DNA of 7,761 bases, taken from NCBI GenBank assembly GCA_030745255.1, contig JASLOY010000144.1, forward strand, positions 1-7,761, in the 5' to 3' direction. Below are positions 6,555 through 7,761 of the stretch, piece after piece. Source of the DNA: Vicinamibacterales bacterium. GTDB taxonomy: Bacteria > Acidobacteriota > Vicinamibacteria > Vicinamibacterales > UBA8438. The position numbers and the translations under genes are program-made. The notes beneath the pieces were generated by a model that had not been told where the DNA came from, did no database searches, and worked only from the letters and a program-made list of their open reading frames with translations. Each line of letters opens with the position of its first letter. The stretch's first letter is position 1.

Positions 6555-7761
6555 ATGCTGGATGCGTTCAAGAAGCGTGGCACTGGCGAGGAGGGACGTC
6601 GGCCAAGGCGCAAGTGGCCGAGTTGCAGGAGCTCATCGGCAAGGCACGGGAGGAGCGGGCGGCCCTGAGCACGATGTTGACCCAGGTTGAGATGCAGGGG
6701 TCGAAGCTCTCAACGATGGGGCAGTCGCTCCAGGACGTCAACGACCGAGCCGGCGGCACCTCAGGAAAAATGGACGCCCTCGTGAAGCGGTTGTCGAAGA
6801 TCGAGGCTCGCGCCTCGGGCGTCGAGGACATCGGCACGCGGGTCGAGACATTGCGTAGCGGCGTGAGCCAGGCCGAGGAGATTGCCAAGCGGTTGCTCGC
6901 CCCGGATGCCGAGCTGCAGAAGCATCGGCATGAGGTGCAGCAGCTCTCGGCGCAGGCCATCCAGAATGTCGCGCTGCTCGATGCGATGAAGAAGGAGCAG
7001 AGCACACTCGATGAGGCTCGGGAACGGCTCCGCGTGGGGCTGCGGGAGGTGGAAGACTCGGCAAGCAAGACGGCGGCGCTCAAGGGCGATTTCGACCGCC
7101 TGCGTGGTCTGACGGGACAGTTGACCCAGGACCACGCGCGACTCAAGGACTCTCTGCGGGAGACCGGCGACCAGGTGACGGGGACCACCGAGGCGGTCAA
7201 GGACGTGGAGAAGAAGCTTGGGCCCCTGGCGGAGATGCACGAGCTGAGCAAGAGCACAGAGACACGCCTGGCGACGCTCAACTCGCTGGCCGAGCACGTG
7301 CTGCAGAAGATCAAGGTGCTCGACAATCAGAAGCACACGGTCGAGCACGCCGTCGTCGAGTCGAATCGTCTGAACGAGATGGTTTGGAACATGGATGTGC
7401 AGGTCGCCAAGCTCAATGAGGGCAGCGGGCAGGCAGCGCAGGTCGAAGAGACCGTGAACCGCATCGAAGAACTGGCGGCCGATGTCGCCGGGCGGCTGGA
7501 CCAGGCCACCAAGTCGAAGGACTTGTTCACCCAAGAGCTCGCCAAGCTCGAACAGGGGCGGGCCGATCTGACCGATTTCGTCCGCGGATACTTCGAGCGC
7601 CTGACGGTCGAGCGCAAGGAGCTGGATTCCTTCGACCAGCGTGTCAGATCGCTGCAGAGTGAGTTGGGCACGACGGAACAGAGCATCGGTCGGCTACTCG
7701 ATCGGGAGAAGGACATCGCGGCGTTGGACACGCGGACCGAGGGGCTCGAGAAGCGTGTGTC
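6555..7761 (+). CDS. Long coiled-coil protein, frameshifted near start, 3'-truncated
   Basis: Unrecognised protein. ATG 6555 has a good ribosome site and promoter and reads MLDAFKKRGTGEE, but that frame ends at TGA 6666-6668. The frame beginning with ACG at 6596 is open to the right edge (388 codons). One extra G in the run 6593-6595 joins the two smoothly: GEEG, then TSAKAQVAELQELIGKA. I therefore read one gene with a single-base deletion, either in the assembly or real. About 400 residues are visible. The main frame is almost wholly Lys/Glu/Gln/Arg/Leu/Ala-rich with heptad-like spacing, no Cys, two Pro (codons 6902 and 7223) and a single Trp (7385-7387) inside the segment NRLNEMVWNMDVQVAKLN. 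There is no signal peptide or membrane span, so it is probably cytoplasmic and filamentous or scaffold-like. Resemblance to SMC or myosin in a search would reflect composition. GTG 6614 is an alternative start without a ribosome site. Confidence 0.75.

Noticed and set aside
6555..6668. Programmed -1 ribosomal frameshifting in the coiled-coil gene
   Set aside because: The direction of the shift fits -1, but no slippery heptamer or obvious downstream stimulatory structure was seen, and a single missing G in a short G run explains it more simply.
6568..7731. Long open frames on the minus strand (6568-7326, 6761-7534 and 7327-7731)
   Set aside because: They lie opposite the coiled-coil frame and their Ser/Arg-rich or Leu/His-rich composition is what the complement of Lys/Glu/Gln-rich GC-biased codons produces. 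The + strand carries the promoter, the ribosome site and a frame open to the window edge.

Overview
The window is 7.76 kb of gene-dense, GC-rich chromosomal DNA with every supported gene on the + strand. The overall character (high GC, a class II fructose-bisphosphatase, a long secreted protein with a degenerate HxxxH site, a TPR/S-layer-homology lipoprotein, a cytoplasmic coiled-coil protein) suggests a diderm soil-type bacterium. An acidobacterium of the Vicinamibacteria type is my best guess. This rests on style and remembered family resemblance, not on a marker gene.

Layout: (1) 2-700, the 3' part of a SAM hydroxide adenosyltransferase (DUF62 family), cut by the left edge. (2) 753-1769, glpX-type fructose-1,6-bisphosphatase. 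(3) 1770-2027, a 258-base gap with only weak signals. (4) 2028-3866, a secreted protein of about 612 residues with an HQLGHHW metallopeptidase-like motif. (5) 3907-4515, a TsaC/YrdC/Sua5-type threonylcarbamoyl-AMP synthase. (6) 4523-5866, a lipoprotein with TPR repeats followed by S-layer homology repeats. (7) 5876-6433, a CDP-alcohol phosphatidyltransferase of the PgsA type. (8) 6434-6554, a 121-base gap holding a good sigma70-like promoter and a ribosome binding site. (9) 6555 to the right edge, a long coiled-coil protein whose reading frame is broken near its start by what looks like one missing G.

Genes 5-7 are spaced 7 and 9 bases apart and probably form one transcription unit, perhaps with an extra promoter just before the lipoprotein gene. 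Functionally the window mixes housekeeping metabolism (SAM breakdown, gluconeogenesis or sugar-bisphosphate metabolism, tRNA t6A modification, phospholipid synthesis) with envelope or export functions (secreted HxxxH protein, SLH lipoprotein) and a coiled-coil protein of unknown role.

I do not see a mobile element, CRISPR array, RNA gene or defence island. The points most worth a second look are the frameshifted coiled-coil gene, whose main frame runs off the window and is easily missed; two enzymes with substitutions at expected catalytic positions (Glu for His in the SAM hydrolase, Gln for Glu in the HxxxH protein); and the TPR-SLH lipoprotein architecture.
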